Assembly: GCA_019689515.1 (NCBI GenBank)
Contig: JADGHI010000017.1
Coordinates: 1 to 18,138 of the forward strand
DNA: 18,138 nt
DNA from: Acetobacteraceae bacterium
GTDB taxonomy: Bacteria; Pseudomonadota; Alphaproteobacteria; Acetobacterales; Acetobacteraceae
Direction of reading: 5' to 3'
In this document: piece after piece, positions 1-7,935 of the stretch
How positions within the stretch are numbered: position 1 is the stretch's first letter
Layout of the letters: the number at the start of each line of letters is the position of its first letter
Made by a program: the position numbers and the translations under genes
The notes under the pieces: generated by a model
What the model was told of the DNA's origin: nothing
Seen by the model: the letters and a program-made list of their open reading frames with translations, nothing else
The model's database searches: none

Positions 1-49
1 TCGAGATGTCGTGGAGTGTCGTTGGCTCGGAGATTTGTATAAGAGTCAG
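1..49 (+). other. Sequencing adapter contamination (Illumina P7 tail + i7 index + Nextera read-2 transposase adapter)
   Basis: Bases 16-49 match the 34-nt Nextera read-2 adapter (beginning GTCTCGTGGGCTCGG and ending in the 19-nt mosaic end) at 30 of 34 positions, with no gaps. Bases 1-7 match the last seven bases of the P7 flow-cell oligo (ACGAGAT) at six of seven. The eight bases between them, 8-15, sit exactly where the i7 index lies in a library molecule. The order P7 tail, 8-nt index, read-2 adapter, mosaic end is the exact structure of a tagmented library end, so this is an untrimmed artefact and not biology. Genomic sequence begins at about base 50. An ATG at base 11 that opens the frame of the first gene lies inside the adapter and cannot be its start. 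Confidence 0.93.
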
Positions 50-76
50 CCCCCCATCACAGGACCACCAGACGCA

Positions 77-1672
77 ATGCCGGACACCAGGATCACCGCG
101 CTCCCCGTCGCGACCACCCCGGCCGAGGCCGACCTGCTGCCGATCGTGCAGGGCGCCGGCTTCGCCGCCGAGACGCGGCGCACCAGCCTCTCCGGCCTGC
201 GCGCCGGGCTCCTCGCCGACCGGCCCGTGCACGTGCGCGACTTCGGCGCCGTCGGGAACGGCATCGCCGACGACGGCCCGGCGATCCAGGCCGCGATCGA
301 CGCGCTCAACGCGAAGAACGGCGGCACGCTGCTGTTCGGCCCCCGGCGCTACCGCATCGCCTCGCCGGTCGTGATCGACGGCGTCTCCGTCGTGCTGCAG
401 GGCGCCGGCTTCACCGAGGGTCCGAGCGCCGACGACGGCACCTGCATCACCATCGACACCACCGGCTTCACCCCCTTCACCTTCACCGGCACCGGCGCGC
501 GCGGCTCCGCGGTCCGCGACATCGCGGTGCGCCAGACGCATTCCGCGCCGCAGACCGAGACCTGGGCGCCGACCGACTACCCCTTCGTGTTCGACGTGGT
601 GGACTGCTACGGCGCGGTAGACTTCGAGAACGTCTTCCTCTGCGCCGTCAACCGCGGAATCCGCTGCGACAATTCGGGGCGCCTCAACATCCAGCGCCTG
701 CGCGGCCAGGTGTTCACCACCGGCGTCGAGATCGACCGCTGCTACGACATCCCGCGCATCCACCACGTCCACTTCTGGAACTTCTGGTCGGGCAACCTCC
801 ACATCGTGCGCTGGCAGCAGGCCAACACCGACGGCCTGGTGCTGCGGCGCTGCGACGGCGTCTTCCTCGACGACATCTTCGCCTTCGGCTGCCGCAGCAT
901 GATCCGCTTCGCCGCCTCGGCCTCCGGGGTGACGACAAAGTTCTATCTCGGCAAGGGCTACGCGGACTTCGCGAAATACGGCCTCTGGGTCGAGGGCAAC
1001 AACGTGACCGGCCAGATCGCCTGCCTGACCACCCAGGGCGAGCTGTTCCAGGGCTCGGGCGCGCCGCTCGCCGGCTCCTCCGGCCTGCGGCTCGACGGCA
1101 ACAACGCGCAGATCCAGGTCGGCAACCTGCGGATCGACGCCTGCGAGGCCAACGCCGTCCGCGTCGGCGGCCGGGGCAACCGCCTCGACATCTTCGCGCT
1201 GCGCTGCGAGCGCTACAACCTGCTCAACGACGGCTCGGCGGCGCTGCACCTCGTCAACGCGGCCACCGGCACGCCGAACCGGGTCTTCCTCGGCACGCCG
1301 CCGATCCTCGGCAACGGCAATGGCGGCCCGCTGGTCAATGCCGGGACCAACGGCACGGTGGTCCAGGCCCTCACGGCACCCGGCGGGACGGCGAACGCGG
1401 TGGAGGTGACCGGCGCCGTGGCAGGCGGGGCGCCGGGCATCGCGGCGGCGGGGGCGGACGCCGATATCAGCCTCTCGCTCGCCGCGAAGGGCGCGGGCGC
1501 GATCCTCGCCGGCGCGCCGATCCAGATTCCCGCCTACGCAGTCGGCTCCCTGCCGGCCGCGGCCTGGTACCCGCGCTGCCTGATCTACGTCACCGACGGC
1601 GCGGGCAACCGCCGCCTCGCGGTCAGCGACGGGACGAGCTGGCGCTGGCCGGACGGGTCGGTGGTGTCCTGA
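77..1672 (+). CDS. Phage tail-spike-like protein with pectate-lyase (right-handed beta-helix) fold
   Basis: A 531-aa protein, probably a virion tail spike or fibre that binds or cleaves surface polysaccharide. Residues 1-45 form a short N-terminal module (ITALP..., then ADLLPIVQ) of the kind that starts many prophage and gene-transfer-agent tail proteins. From about residue 53, VRDFGAVGNGIADDGPAIQ is the signature opening of the pectate lyase superfamily domain, followed by a long repetitive stretch of beta-helix character to about residue 400. The last 30 or so residues (YVTDGAGNRRLAVSDGTSWR) resemble a C-terminal tag common on phage tail proteins. I chose the ATG at 77 because the upstream ATG at 11 lies in adapter sequence; an AGGA lies 10-16 bases before it. 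A longer N-terminus beyond the contig end cannot be excluded. No catalytic residues could be assigned, so enzymatic activity is unproven. Confidence 0.8.
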   Translation: MPDTRITALPVATTPAEADLLPIVQGAGFAAETRRTSLSGLRAGLLADRPVHVRDFGAVGNGIADDGPAIQAAIDALNAKNGGTLLFGPRRYRIASPVVIDGVSVVLQGAGFTEGPSADDGTCITIDTTGFTPFTFTGTGARGSAVRDIAVRQTHSAPQTETWAPTDYPFVFDVVDCYGAVDFENVFLCAVNRGIRCDNSGRLNIQRLRGQVFTTGVEIDRCYDIPRIHHVHFWNFWSGNLHIVRWQQANTDGLVLRRCDGVFLDDIFAFGCRSMIRFAASASGVTTKFYLGKGYADFAKYGLWVEGNNVTGQIACLTTQGELFQGSGAPLAGSSGLRLDGNNAQIQVGNLRIDACEANAVRVGGRGNRLDIFALRCERYNLLNDGSAALHLVNAATGTPNRVFLGTPPILGNGNGGPLVNAGTNGTVVQALTAPGGTANAVEVTGAVAGGAPGIAAAGADADISLSLAAKGAGAILAGAPIQIPAYAVGSLPAAAWYPRCLIYVTDGAGNRRLAVSDGTSWRWPDGSVVS

Positions 1673-1703
1673 CCGGGCGCAGGCACGAGGAGGAACGACA
1701 CCG

Positions 1704-2078
1704 ATGACCGCCCTGACCGACCACGCGAAGAACCTGCTCGCCCGCGCGCTCTGCGGCCGCCGTCCGGCGCTGCCCTCCGGCGTGTGGCTCGGGCTCGGCA
1801 CCGGAGGCTCGGACGCCTCCGGCCTGACCGGCGAGCCCGTCGGCGCCGGCTACGCCCGCCAGCCGGTGAGCTTCACCGGCACCGGGATGCAGCGCAACGC
1901 CGCGGCGATCCGCTTCACCTTCAGCGCCGCCGTCGGCACGCTGACCCATATCGGCCTGTTCGACGCGCCCTCCGGCGGCAATCCGCTCACCTGGTCCACG
2001 CTCGGCACGCCGGCGACGCTGAATGCGCCCGGCACCCTGACCATCCCGGCGGAGAGCCTGACGCTGCTTCCGGACTAG
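1704..2078 (+). CDS. Small phage tail-fibre-type protein (Gp80-like)
   Basis: A 124-aa protein with the layout of small phage structural proteins annotated as tail fibre or Gp80-like. It has an N-terminal helix (LTDHAKNLLARAL), a segment describing a short beta domain (VWLGLGTGG), then GAGYARQPVSF and the family-typical THIGLFDAPSGG at residues 81-92. A strong GAGGAGGAA ribosome binding site lies about 8-15 bases before the ATG, and the gene starts 31 bases after the tail-spike stop, so the two are probably co-transcribed as the last genes of a tail module. Function is inferred from family resemblance and position; there is no enzymatic signature. Confidence 0.7.
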   Translation: MTALTDHAKNLLARALCGRRPALPSGVWLGLGTGGSDASGLTGEPVGAGYARQPVSFTGTGMQRNAAAIRFTFSAAVGTLTHIGLFDAPSGGNPLTWSTLGTPATLNAPGTLTIPAESLTLLPD

Positions 2079-2163
2079 GCGCCTGCGGACGGACGGGCCC
2101 TTGCCCGCGGGGCCGGGGCGGGGGAGGCTTGTGTCGAGGAAGCACCGTCGCGCCAGCCGAAGA

Positions 2164-3408
2164 ATGCCCCCGCCCACCGCCGCCGACCGGACGCCGATGC
2201 GGCGGCTGCTCGCCACGCCCGACTACCTCCGTCTCTGGGCCGCGGGCGGCCTGTCCAACGCCATGCGCTGGGTGGAGATCCTGGTCGCAGGCATCTTTAC
2301 CTTCGAGGTCACCGGCTCGGCCCTCGCCGTCGCTCTGGTGCAGATGGCGCGCGCCGCGCCGATGCTCTTCCTCGGCGCCTTCACCGGCGCGATCGCCGAG
2401 GCGCTGGACCGCCGCCGCATCCTGCTCACCGGCCAGGCGGCGATCGCGACCGGCGCCTTCATCGTTGCCACCCTCGCCGCAACCGGCCGGCTCGAGGTCT
2501 GGCACCTCGCCGTCAACGGCATCGTCGCCGGCACGGTCTGGGCCGGCGAGCACTCCGTGCGGCGGCGCATGGTCGCGGAGGCCGCGGGCGGCGAGTCGGT
2601 CGTCGCCGCCATCGCCTTCGACACCACGACGGCGAGCACGACCCGCCTGGTCGGGCCGCTGCTCGGCGGCCTCGCCTACCAGACGATCGGCGTCGCGGCG
2701 GCCTATGCGGTCGCGGGCACCGTCTATCTCGCCGCCTTCTCGCTGGTTTTCGCGGTGCGGCACACGCAGGAGCGCCGTGCGCTGCGGCCGCGCGCGCTGC
2801 TCGCCGGGATCGCCGACGCCGCGCGCATCGCCCTGCGCCACCCGACGCTGTTCGCCGCGCTCGGCGTGACGGTGGCGATGAACGTCTTCGCCTACAGCAA
2901 CACCGGCGTGCTGCCCGCCTTCGGGCGCGAAGCCTTCGACGCGACGCCCTTCGGGATCGGCCTGCTCGCCGCGGCGGAGCCGGTGGGGGCGCTCGCCGGC
3001 GGCCTCATCATCGCCACCGGCCGGTACCGGTCGTGGCTGGGCGTGGGGGCGCTGATCCTCGGCTCGGCGCTCTACATGCTGGCGCTGATCGCCGCGGCCG
3101 CGTCGCCCGCGCTCTGGCTGGCATTGCTGGTGCTGGCGGCCGGTGGTCTGGGCACGGCGGCGTTCGCCAGCCTGCAGACCTCGCTCGCGCTGACCGAGGC
3201 GCCGCCCGAGGCGCGCTCGCGCATGCTCGGCCTGGTCACGACCTGCATCGGCACCGGGCCGCTCGGCGTGCTCGCCGTCGGCCTGCTCGCCGAGGCGCTC
3301 GGCGCGCCGGCGGCGGTGGCGCTGATGGCGGCCTGCGGGCTCGCGTTGCTCGCGGTGGTGTGGGCGGTCGCGGCGCGGATGCGGGATAGTGCCACGAGGC
3401 GCGGATAG
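2164..3408 (+). CDS. MFS transporter (putative exporter)
   Basis: About 414 aa with roughly 12 hydrophobic segments, a major facilitator superfamily permease of the EntS/drug-exporter-like type. The N-terminus (LLATPDYLRLWAAGGLSNAMRW) is typical of this subgroup. Between helices 2 and 3 it carries GAIAEALDRRRIL, the family's motif A position in variant form, and a second basic cytoplasmic loop lies mid-protein (RHTQERRALRPRALL). The cargo cannot be read from the sequence. The frame is open back to a TTG at 2101. I chose ATG 2164 because the upstream stretch is basic and not family-like; ATG 2197 (MRRLLATPDY) is an equally plausible start, and neither has a strong ribosome binding site. It follows the phage tail genes in the same direction but looks like an ordinary host gene, so the phage/host boundary probably lies between 2078 and 2164. 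Confidence 0.82.
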   Translation: MPPPTAADRTPMRRLLATPDYLRLWAAGGLSNAMRWVEILVAGIFTFEVTGSALAVALVQMARAAPMLFLGAFTGAIAEALDRRRILLTGQAAIATGAFIVATLAATGRLEVWHLAVNGIVAGTVWAGEHSVRRRMVAEAAGGESVVAAIAFDTTTASTTRLVGPLLGGLAYQTIGVAAAYAVAGTVYLAAFSLVFAVRHTQERRALRPRALLAGIADAARIALRHPTLFAALGVTVAMNVFAYSNTGVLPAFGREAFDATPFGIGLLAAAEPVGALAGGLIIATGRYRSWLGVGALILGSALYMLALIAAAASPALWLALLVLAAGGLGTAAFASLQTSLALTEAPPEARSRMLGLVTTCIGTGPLGVLAVGLLAEALGAPAAVALMAACGLALLAVVWAVAARMRDSATRRG

Positions 3409-3619
3409 GCACGAGGGCGGCCTGCCCGCCGATTGCGCTCGCCACGATCCGCCGCGCTCTCCCGGACGCCGCGTCGGCTACGTGAGCGGCCCGGTATCTT
3501 GCCCGTCCCCAACCGTGCCCCTAACGTCGCGGCACCGAGACCACCGAGGACTGCCGTGTTCGCCCGCTCACGCGGCAGCCGGCCATTCGACCTCGGCCGG
3601 GAATGTGGAGGAAACGTTG

Positions 3620-4612
3620 ATGAGCTTCGGGCGCCGCCCCCTACTCGCAGCGGCGACGGCTGCGCAGATGCCGCTCGCGGCGCCGGCCGTGCTCGCGCAG
3701 GCGACGACCCGCTGGCGTCCGGATCGGCCGCTCCGCCTCATCGTCCCCTTCCCGCCCGGCGGAGGCGCCGACATCTTCGGCCGCGTCTTCGCCGACGCGC
3801 TCGGCACGCAGCTCGGCCAGCCGGTGGTGGTGGAGAACCGCGCCGGCGTCGGCGGCGTGACCGGCGTTGACGTCGCGGCGAAGGCCGCGCCGGATGGCTA
3901 CACCCTGGGCTTCACCACCGCCGGCGTGCTCGCCATCGCGCCCGCCATGCCGATGCGCATGCCCTTCGACCCGGCGCGCGACCTCGCGCACCTGACCCTG
4001 GTCGTGCGCGTGCCGGAGGTGCTGGTCGTCCACCCCGGCACCGGCTTCACGACGCTGGGCGAGCTGATCGCCGCGGCGAAGGCGCGGCCGGACGCGCTGC
4101 AATACGGCTCCTCCGGCGTCGGCTCGATCACTCACCTCGCCTGCGCGCTGCTTGCGAAGGAAGCGGGGTTCGAGGCGGTGCACGTGCCCTTCCGCGGCAT
4201 CGCCCCGGCGGTGACGGAGACGATCGCGGGCCGCGTGCACTTCGTGGTGGCCGACGTGCCGGTGCTCTCCGGGCACATCGCCGCCGGGGTGCTGCGGCCG
4301 CTCACCGTCACCACGGCGCAGCGCGTCGCCTCCCTCCCGGAGGTGCCGACCACGGCGGAGCTCGGCCTGCCGCGGGTGAACTCCGACAACTGGTACGGCC
4401 TCGCCGTGCCGGCCGCGACGCCGGCGCCGGTGCAGGAGGCGCTGCACGCCGCCGCGGTCGAGGCGCTCGCCGCGCCCACCCTGGCGCGCGAATTCGCGCG
4501 CGGCGCCGGAATCCCCTCGCCGATGCCGCGCGCCGAGTACCTCGCCTACATCCGCGCCGAGCGGGAGAAGTGGGGCCCCGTGGTGCGCGCCTCCGGCGCA
4601 ACCTCCTTCTGA
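3620..4612 (+). CDS. Bug/TctC family tripartite tricarboxylate transporter substrate-binding protein
   Basis: A 330-aa periplasmic solute-binding protein. Residues 1-28 are a signal peptide with an RR pair at 5-6 and a hydrophobic core ending in AVLAQA. The mature protein carries the usual Bug hallmarks: RLIVPFPPGGGADIFGR, GQPVVVENRAGVGG, PDGYTLG and a C-terminal WYGLAVPAATP stretch. Length matches the family (about 320-330 aa). The start at 3620 is fixed by GGAGGAA seven bases upstream; the frame is open back to 3389 but that extension lacks a signal-peptide-like or conserved N-terminus. Family members bind carboxylates and similar small acids; the ligand here is unknown. No TctA or TctB membrane partner is encoded in the window, which is common for the many orphan Bug proteins. 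It heads a run with the hydrolase-fold gene 16 bases downstream. Confidence 0.92.
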   Translation: MSFGRRPLLAAATAAQMPLAAPAVLAQATTRWRPDRPLRLIVPFPPGGGADIFGRVFADALGTQLGQPVVVENRAGVGGVTGVDVAAKAAPDGYTLGFTTAGVLAIAPAMPMRMPFDPARDLAHLTLVVRVPEVLVVHPGTGFTTLGELIAAAKARPDALQYGSSGVGSITHLACALLAKEAGFEAVHVPFRGIAPAVTETIAGRVHFVVADVPVLSGHIAAGVLRPLTVTTAQRVASLPEVPTTAELGLPRVNSDNWYGLAVPAATPAPVQEALHAAAVEALAAPTLAREFARGAGIPSPMPRAEYLAYIRAEREKWGPVVRASGATSF

Positions 4613-4628
4613 CCCTGCGGAGGGGGCG

Positions 4629-5453
4629 ATGAGCGTGGAGATCGAGCGCGGCCTGGTCCGCACCGACATGGGCCACATCCACTACCGCGCGGCCGGCCCG
4701 CGCGGCGGGCGCAGCATCATGCTGTTCCACATCAATGCCCAGTCCTCGGCGCTGATGCTCGAGCTGATGGAAGCGCTCGCGCCGCGTGGCCTGCGTGTCG
4801 TCGCGATGGACTACCCGAGCCACGGCATGTCCGACCACGTGGCGGAGCAGCCGCGCATCGAGGACTACGCCCGCGTGGCGGTCGCGGTGATGGACGCGCT
4901 CGGCATCGGCCGGACCTTCGTCCTCGGCGAGGCGGTCGGCTCGCTGGTCGCCACGGAGCTCTCCGGCGCCTTCCCCGAGCGCGTCGAGAAGGCGGTGCTG
5001 GTCAACTGCCCCTTCCTCCCCGGCATCGCCCTGCACGAGACCGAGGGCGACGTCACGACCGACCACCGCCCGGCCGATCCCAGCGGCTTCCCGCTGACCC
5101 GCACCATCGAATTCGTGCTGGAGCGCGATCCTGCCCACGCGCCGATGCACCCGACCCAATCCTGGATGGACCGCATCAACGTCGCGCAGATCGAGGCGGG
5201 GCGCGACCGCTGGCAGGCGCTGAACGCGCTCCGCCTTTACGACCTCGCGGCCGGCCTGCAGCGCATCCGTTGCCCGGTGCTGCTGCTGATGGGCGAGCAC
5301 TTCTACTTCCGCCAGTACACCGACGACATGCTGAAGCATGTCCGCGACATACGGCTGAAGGTCATTCCCGGCGCGCGCTTCTGCATGACCTGGGAGCGCG
5401 CCGAAGAGGTCGGCGCCGAGGCGCTCGCCTTCCTGGGGGACAGCGGCGGCTAG
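4629..5453 (+). CDS. Alpha/beta-hydrolase-fold protein, apparently catalytically degenerate
   Basis: A 274-aa protein with an alpha/beta-hydrolase core: beta-strand SIMLFHI at 29-35, VVAMDYPSHGMSD at 57-69 (the usual DxxGxGxSD loop), a nucleophile-elbow region FVLGEAVGS at 97-105, and the late strand CPVLLLMGEH at 215-224. In active members the elbow is G-x-Ser-x-G; here it reads G100-E-A102-V-G104, so the nucleophile position is alanine. The region that normally supplies the catalytic histidine (PGAGH) reads IPGARF at 246-251 with no histidine. The protein therefore may bind but not hydrolyse, or use other residues. A GGAGG ribosome binding site precedes the start, and 16 bases separate it from the Bug gene, so the two are probably co-transcribed. 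Fold assignment is secure; function is unknown. Confidence 0.85.
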   Translation: MSVEIERGLVRTDMGHIHYRAAGPRGGRSIMLFHINAQSSALMLELMEALAPRGLRVVAMDYPSHGMSDHVAEQPRIEDYARVAVAVMDALGIGRTFVLGEAVGSLVATELSGAFPERVEKAVLVNCPFLPGIALHETEGDVTTDHRPADPSGFPLTRTIEFVLERDPAHAPMHPTQSWMDRINVAQIEAGRDRWQALNALRLYDLAAGLQRIRCPVLLLMGEHFYFRQYTDDMLKHVRDIRLKVIPGARFCMTWERAEEVGAEALAFLGDSGG

Positions 5454-5472
5454 CGCCGGAGGCGCCGGGCCG

Positions 5473-6375
5473 ATGCGCGGAGCGCCGAGCCACGACCGGA
5501 GCGTGTTGCTCGGCATCCTGCTCATGTGCACGGCCGGGACCCTGTTCCCGGTGATGAACGGCCTGGTTCAGGTGCTGAGCCGCACCTACCCCTCCGAGCA
5601 GATCATCTGGGCGCGCAACACCGGCCACCTGCTGATCGTCCTGGCGGTGATCGTGCCGCGCTACGGACTTTCCGTGCTGCGCACCGTGCGGCCGGCGGTG
5701 CAGATCTCGCGCTCCTGCCTGCTGCTGATGTCCACGGCGATGTTCTTCTTCGGCGTCAAGCACCTGCCGCTCGCCCAGGCCGGCTCGATCAGCCAGATGA
5801 CGCCGTTCTTCGTCACCCTGCTCGCCTGGCCGATGCTCGGGGAGCGCATCCCGCTCTCGCGCCTCGTCGCCGTGCTGGTCGGCTTCCTCGGCGTGCTGGT
5901 CGTGATCCGGCCCGGGACGGACGTGTTCCACTGGGCCTCGCTGCTGATCGTCGGGAACGCCTTCTGCTACGCGGTCTATCAGGTCTTCACGCGCCGGGTC
6001 GCCGGCCTGGACCGGCCGGAGACCTCGGTGATGTACAGCGCCCTGGTCGGCACGCTGGTCATGTGCGCGGTCGTGCCCTTCGTCTGGAAGACGCCGGAGA
6101 GCCTGACCGACGCGCTGCTGCATTGCTGCCTCGGCGCGCTCGGGGCCACCGGCCACTACTGCGTGGCGCGGGCGATGACCTACGCGCAGGCGAACGTGGT
6201 CTCGCCCTTCCAGTACTGGCAGATCATCGGCTCGGTGGTCGTGGGCTACTTCGTCTCCGGCCTGATGCCCGACCTCGCCACCTGGATCGGCGCAGGCATC
6301 ATCGTCTGCGCCGGCGTCTACATCGCGCTCACCGCCAGCCGCGGCGCGCCCCCCCGCGGCCGCGGCGGCGCCGCC
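5473..6375 (+). CDS. EamA/DMT-family permease lacking an in-frame stop codon
   Basis: A drug/metabolite transporter superfamily permease with about ten hydrophobic segments in two EamA repeats, about residues 10-147 and 153-287. Typical features are FGVKHLPLAQAGSISQMTPF in the first half and an AxxxANVVSPFQYWQII segment in the second. The recognisable protein ends near residue 290 (YIALTASR), normal for the family. The frame then meets no stop until 9594, so 6375 is a practical boundary placed where the convergent CoA-transferase gene ends. A run of seven C at 6349-6355 just after the last helix is a likely indel site: one C fewer would give a stop at 6434-6436. ATG 5473 has GGAGG 10 bases upstream and follows the hydrolase stop by 19 bases, suggesting one transcript with the Bug and hydrolase genes. 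Substrate unknown. Confidence 0.82.
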
Positions 6376-7575
6376 TTACGTCGCGCCGCCGATCACGCCG
6401 CGCGCGGCGAGCGCCTCGATGGCCGCGGCGTCGTAACCGAGCGTGGCGAGGACCTCCCGCGTCGCCTCGCCCGCCTTGGGCGGCTGGTGGCGCACGCCGA
6501 GCGGCACGCCCTCGATGGCGATGGGGAGCAGCGGCAGGAAGGCCTTCACCGTCTCGGAGAGCGCCACCTCCGCCATCGCCCCGCCGGCGCGCAGATGCGG
6601 GTCCTCGAACAGGTCCTGCGGCCGGTTGACCGGCGCGGCGGGCACCAGCGCGGCGTTGCAGCGCGCGATCACCTCCTTCGCCGGCAGCTTCGCCAGCTCC
6701 GCGCGCAGCCGCGGCATCAGCCGCTCGCGCTCGGCGATGCGCTGGTCGTTGGTGGCGAGGGTGGGGTCCTCGAGCAGGTCGAGGAAGCGGAATTCCTCGC
6801 AGAAGCGCCGCCAGTGGGCATCGCTGGTCACCGCGACGAAGACCGGTGCGTCGGCCGTCTCGAACACGTTGTACACGGACCAGGCCGACTGCCGCGCCGG
6901 CATCGGCGGCACCGGCTGGCCGGTGAGCGCGGTGTAGGCCATGTGCTGGGCGACGAGGAAGGCGACGCTCTCGAACAGCGCGCTCCGTACCAGGCGTCCC
7001 TTGCCGGTGCGGTCGCGCTCCCGCAGCGCGGCGAGGATCGCGATCGCGCCGAACACGCCCCCGGTGATGTCCACCACCGAGCTGCCGGCGCGCAGCGGCT
7101 GGCCCGGCGGGCCCGTCATGTAGGCGAGGCCGCCCTGCATCTGCGCCACCTCGTCGAGCGAGGGCAGGTGCTCATAGGGGCCGGGCAGGAAGCCCTTCAG
7201 CGAGCAGTAGATCAGCCGCGGGTTGACCTCCCGCACCTGCTCCCAGCCGAGGCCGAGCCGATCCATCGCCCCGGCGGCGAAGTTCTCGATCAGCACGTCG
7301 GTGGTCGGCAGCAGCCGCTCGATGATCGCGCGGCCCTCCGGGTGCTTGAGGTCCACGCCGATCGAGCGCTTGTTGCGGTTGAAGGTGGCGAAGAAGCCGC
7401 GGGCGAAGCCGTACATGCGGCGCGTCCGGTCGCCCTCCGGCGGCTCGACGCGGATCACCTCCGCGCCGAGATCGGCGAGTATCAGGCCGCAGGTCGGGCC
7501 CATCACCGTATGGCCGAAATCCAGCACGCGGAGCCCCGAGAGGGGCAGTCCCTCCGCGGCGGTCGTATCCTCCAT
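6376..7575 (-). CDS. CaiB/BaiF family (family III) CoA-transferase
   Basis: A 399-aa cytoplasmic enzyme of the class that moves CoA between acyl-CoA and a free carboxylic acid. Diagnostic features: an N-terminal GLRVLDFGHTVMGPTCG segment, LADLGAEVIRVEPPEGD, FNRNKRSIGVDLKHPEG, the active-site context GPYEHLPSLDEVAQMQGG with candidate catalytic Asp141, and VDITGGVFGAIAILAALRER. Length is normal (about 380-420). ATG 7575 is preceded by a GAGGGGGA ribosome binding site; the frame is open further upstream, but that sequence is not conserved-looking. Acid and CoA donor cannot be deduced. It is convergent with the DMT permease and divergent from the ThDP enzyme. This could hint at coupled acyl-CoA chemistry such as formyl-CoA transferase with oxalyl-CoA decarboxylase, but the neighbouring enzyme does not look like oxalyl-CoA decarboxylase. 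Confidence 0.92.
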   Translation of the reverse strand: MEDTTAAEGLPLSGLRVLDFGHTVMGPTCGLILADLGAEVIRVEPPEGDRTRRMYGFARGFFATFNRNKRSIGVDLKHPEGRAIIERLLPTTDVLIENFAAGAMDRLGLGWEQVREVNPRLIYCSLKGFLPGPYEHLPSLDEVAQMQGGLAYMTGPPGQPLRAGSSVVDITGGVFGAIAILAALRERDRTGKGRLVRSALFESVAFLVAQHMAYTALTGQPVPPMPARQSAWSVYNVFETADAPVFVAVTSDAHWRRFCEEFRFLDLLEDPTLATNDQRIAERERLMPRLRAELAKLPAKEVIARCNAALVPAAPVNRPQDLFEDPHLRAGGAMAEVALSETVKAFLPLLPIAIEGVPLGVRHQPPKAGEATREVLATLGYDAAAIEALAARGVIGGAT

Positions 7576-7935
7576 CCTCACTTCCCCCTCAGCGCGCCGT
7601 GCCGCCGATGCGGCGGACGATCGCGCCCTCTTCTCCATCTCGGCGCGGACGAAGGCGCGCGGCGAGGCCCGCCGGCCGCGCCCGGCACGCTCGCCTGGAT
7701 TGGCCTGGCGGGCCTGGCATCGCCGCCGACGCTCTCCGGCCGGGCGCGCGCATGCGGGGCAACGCCCGGGGCAAGCAGCGTTCCCCCGGCCATCCGCTGC
7801 CGCGTCCATGCCGCCATCCGCGGACCTCCGACCTTCACGGCGCGCACCATAGCGCCGCGGCGGCGCCCTGGCAGCCCGTCCACGCGCAGGCTATGCGTTC
7901 GCCGAACACGCCCCGCACGGAGGAGGACGCCTGAG
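7576..7935. other. Divergent intergenic region between CoA-transferase and ThDP enzyme
   Basis: This 360-bp spacer must hold promoters for both divergent genes. It is open in several frames, but the translations are low-complexity Arg/Pro/Ala and resemble no protein, so I call no gene. The only clear elements are the ribosome binding sites at its two edges (minus-strand GAGGGGGA just before 7575, plus-strand GGAGGAGGA at 7919-7927). I could not identify a convincing -35/-10 pair or operator. Confidence 0.5.

Noticed and set aside
11..76. Upstream ATG at base 11 as start of the tail-spike gene, giving a 553-aa protein.
   Set aside because: The codon lies inside adapter sequence (1-49); the first genomic start is ATG 77, which begins the family-typical N-terminus.
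3409..3619. Possible N-terminal extension of the Bug protein or a small gene between the MFS and Bug genes.
   Set aside because: The in-frame extension lacks conserved sequence and would bury the signal peptide; GGAGGAA before ATG 3620 sets the start. No other gene or clear promoter is visible.
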